Shown piece by piece: positions 61,869-64,000 of a stretch of 64,000 nucleotides of DNA. The notes below the pieces were generated by a model, which saw only the letters and a program-made list of their open reading frames with translations, made no database searches and was not told the DNA's origin. The position numbers and the translations under genes are program-made. The first letter of the stretch is position 1; the number at the start of each line of letters is the position of its first letter. The DNA comes from Rhizobiales bacterium GAS188 (GTDB lineage: Bacteria > Pseudomonadota > Alphaproteobacteria > Rhizobiales > Beijerinckiaceae), in assembly GCA_900104855.1 (NCBI GenBank), contig FNSS01000001.1, forward strand, positions 4,216,001 to 4,280,000, written 5' to 3'.

Positions 61869-64000
61869 TCAGCCGCTGTTGCGCAGACCCGCCGAGATGC
61901 CGTTGATGGTCATCTGGATGCCGTGCAGCACCTGGTCGCTCGTCTGGTTGCTGCGATGCAGCTTCAACAGCTCGACCTGGATATGGTTCAGGGGGTCGAG
62001 ATAGGGGAAGCGGTTGCGGATCGAGCGGTCGAGCAGGGGATTGCCCTCGAGCAGCTTCGTCTGCCCGGTGATTTCGATGAGCGCCGCGACCGTGTCGTGC
62101 CATTCCTCGCTGATCCGCGCGAAGATCGTCTCCCTGAGGCGCGTATCGGGAACGAGCTTGGCGTAGCGCGAGGCGACCGCGAGGCTGCTCTTCGACAGCA
62201 CCATGTCCATATTGGACATGAGCGTCGTGAAGAACGGCCAGTCCCGATACATCGCCTTGAACAACGCCACGCCCTCTTGCGGATGGGCGGCACGCCAGGC
62301 CTTCACGGCCGAGCCGAAGCCGTACCAGCCGGGCAGCATCAACCGGCATTGGGCCCAGCTGAACACCCAGGGTATGGCGCGCAGATCCTCGATGCTGCGC
62401 GTCTTCTTGCGCGAGGCCGGACGCGAGCCGATATTGAGGGTGGCGATCTCGGTGATCACGGTCGAGGCCCAGAAATAATCCTCGAAGCCCGGCGTCTCGT
62501 AGACGAGGTCCCGATAGGCAGCGTAGGCTGAATCCGAGAGCGTCGACATGGCGGCGAGATAATCCTCGCGCGGGGCGTAGTCGTTGGCGTGCAAAAGTGT
62601 CGCCTCGAGGGTCGCGGCCGCCAGGATCTCGAGATTGCGCCGGCCCACCTCCGGCTTCGAATATTTGCTGGAGATGATCTCGCCTTGCTCGGTGATGCGG
62701 ATCTGGCCGTTCACGGCGCCGCCGGGCTGCGCCAGGATGGCGTCATAGCTCGGCCCGCCGCCACGCCCCACCGAGCCGCCGCGGCCATGGAACAGGCGCA
62801 GCTTCACCCCATGGCGGCGGAACACCTCGATCAGGCCGATCTCGGCCTTGTAGAGCTCCCATCCCGAGGTGACGAAGCCGCCATCCTTGTTGCTGTCCGA
62901 ATAGCCGAGCATCACCTCCTGCATGCGCTCGCGGCTTTCGACGAGGCGCATATATTCAGGCAGCGAGAACAGCTCGTCCATGACCTTGGCGCAGTGGCGC
63001 AGATCCGAGATGGTCTCGAAGAGCGGCACGATATTGATGTCGCTCGAGCCGTCGGGCCGGACGAGGCCGACCTCCTTGAGCAGCACCGCGACTTCAAGAA
63101 GGTCGGAGACCGATGCGGCCTTCGAGATGATGGAATTCTGGATCGCGGATGTGCCGTAGATGCGATGCGCTTGCGCCGCCGTGCGCAGGATGTCGAGCTC
63201 CGACTGCGTCTCCTCGCCATAGGCGATGAAAGGCGAGGCGAGCGGGCGTGCTGTCGTCAGCTCCTTCGCGAGCAGCGCGATGCGGCCCTCTTCCGGCAGC
63301 TCCCGATACGCGGTGCCCGGCGCCACCGCCTCGAACAGCTCGGCGATGCTGCGTTCATGCACGTCGGAATTCTGGCGCAGATCGATGGTCGCGAGATGGA
63401 AGCCGAAGCAGTCGACGGCCCGGATCAGCTTGCGCAGCCTGCCGCCGGCGAGCAGCTTCGACCTGTTCTGCCGCAGTGACGAGTCGATGATGTCGAGATC
63501 GTCGCGGAGCTCGACGACGCTCTCATAAGCAAGCGCCTCATCGGGTTTTGCCGCAGCGCCGCCTTCGAGCTTGCGCGCCGTCGCCGCGATGCGGCCCCTG
63601 ATGGTCGAGATGGCGAGCCGGTAGGGCTCGTTCTGCCGATGCTCGGAGCGATCCGGCGAACGCTCGGCGAGCGCGCGCAGGCGGGCCGAAGGATGCACGA
63701 GATCGCTCGACAGCGACAGCTCGCCGCCGAGCTTGCCGAGCTCGGCGAGATAGAAGCGCATGGCGCGCGCGCTCTGCATGGCGAAGCTGCGGCGCAGCAC
63801 TTCGGCGGTGACGAAGGGATTGCCGTCGCGGTCGCCGCCGATCCAGCTCGCCGGCCTGAGGAAGGAGGGCACCGCCACCGCCCTGCGGTCGGGTTCGAGC
63901 TCCTGCAGGCGCTCCTCCAGCGCTGCGTAGAGGCGCGGCAGCTCGTCGAGGAAGGTGTGGTCGTAATAGGCAAGGCCGTTCGCCACCTCGTCGAGCACGG
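61869..64000 (-). CDS. ppc: Phosphoenolpyruvate carboxylase (partial, N-terminus off the window)
   Basis: The C-terminal 710 or so residues of PEP carboxylase, running off the right edge. Visible are [16 protein letters not shown], the [10 protein letters not shown] motif, the glycine-rich [14 protein letters not shown] loop, QGEIISSKY and the C-terminal [11 protein letters not shown] ending. It catalyses PEP + bicarbonate to oxaloacetate for TCA replenishment. Adjacent tetR is separated by 82 bp. Confidence 0.97.
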   Translation of the reverse strand, partial: VLDEVANGLAYYDHTFLDELPRLYAALEERLQELEPDRRAVAVPSFLRPASWIGGDRDGNPFVTAEVLRRSFAMQSARAMRFYLAELGKLGGELSLSSDLVHPSARLRALAERSPDRSEHRQNEPYRLAISTIRGRIAATARKLEGGAAAKPDEALAYESVVELRDDLDIIDSSLRQNRSKLLAGGRLRKLIRAVDCFGFHLATIDLRQNSDVHERSIAELFEAVAPGTAYRELPEEGRIALLAKELTTARPLASPFIAYGEETQSELDILRTAAQAHRIYGTSAIQNSIISKAASVSDLLEVAVLLKEVGLVRPDGSSDINIVPLFETISDLRHCAKVMDELFSLPEYMRLVESRERMQEVMLGYSDSNKDGGFVTSGWELYKAEIGLIEVFRRHGVKLRLFHGRGGSVGRGGGPSYDAILAQPGGAVNGQIRITEQGEIISSKYSKPEVGRRNLEILAAATLEATLLHANDYAPREDYLAAMSTLSDSAYAAYRDLVYETPGFEDYFWASTVITEIATLNIGSRPASRKKTRSIEDLRAIPWVFSWAQCRLMLPGWYGFGSAVKAWRAAHPQEGVALFKAMYRDWPFFTTLMSNMDMVLSKSSLAVASRYAKLVPDTRLRETIFARISEEWHDTVAALIEITGQTKLLEGNPLLDRSIRNRFPYLDPLNHIQVELLKLHRSNQTSDQVLHGIQMTINGISAGLRNSG

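Overview
The window is G+C-rich, densely coded chromosomal DNA from an alphaproteobacterium, most likely a member of the Hyphomicrobiales (Rhizobiales). Indicators are a RegB/RegA (ActS/ActR) redox two-component pair, a three-gene proton-translocating transhydrogenase (pntAA-pntAB-pntB) preceded by an aa3-type oxidase subunit IV, a DksA with only one zinc-finger cysteine, MmcB, an intracellular PhaZ, and a YcbB/YcbK-like envelope pair. The genus cannot be named from sequence alone. I see no rRNA, tRNA, CRISPR array, prophage or plasmid functions.

Layout. 1-8.1 kb: a seven-gene minus-strand beta-oxidation operon (FadB-like bifunctional enzyme, thiolase, SDR, APH-fold kinase, acyl-CoA dehydrogenase, crotonase, partial serine hydrolase). 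Its kinase/dehydrogenase pair resembles LvaA/LvaC and the two halves of ACAD10/11, which suggests 4-hydroxyacyl-CoA catabolism. 8.3-16 kb: a murein-associated YcbK-like protein, an L,D-transpeptidase, an NtrC-class response regulator and PepF. 16-24 kb: an AbrB/Doc toxin-antitoxin locus, an ABC1 kinase, the transhydrogenase operon, a GNAT and a hydrolase. 23.4-31 kb: a MocR regulator divergent from an NTF2-like gene, a Bcr/CflA exporter, an IS110 element with a possible bridge-RNA region, a YgjP-like protease and PhaZ. 31-38.5 kb: an ABC-2 exporter, a PLP lyase, SixA, the YcjX/YcjF-like pair and an orphan MBOAT acyltransferase. 38.8-45 kb: dksA, two class III CoA-transferases, regB-regA, mmcB and a Yip1-like membrane protein. 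45.5-52.5 kb: a B12-type radical SAM enzyme, indolepyruvate oxidoreductase iorAB and an M20 hydrolase. 52.5-64 kb: a translationally coupled NTF2-GNAT-nitrilase operon, a quinone oxidoreductase divergent from a LysR regulator, EttA, a hexapeptide protein lacking gamma-carbonic-anhydrase zinc ligands, a metallophosphatase with a histone-H1-like tail, a TetR regulator and a partial ppc.

The most unusual signal is not a gene. At several gene ends a 10-18 bp unit containing or abutting the stop codon is tandemly duplicated. At two unrelated loci (44.6 kb and 54.6 kb) three TGA triplets are spaced exactly 17 bp apart and so fall in all three reading frames. Other repeats are an 84-bp two-hairpin family (four copies at 52.5-61 kb), one copy of which encodes the C-terminus of a nitrilase, and two families of long palindromes placed 10-20 bp after stop codons.
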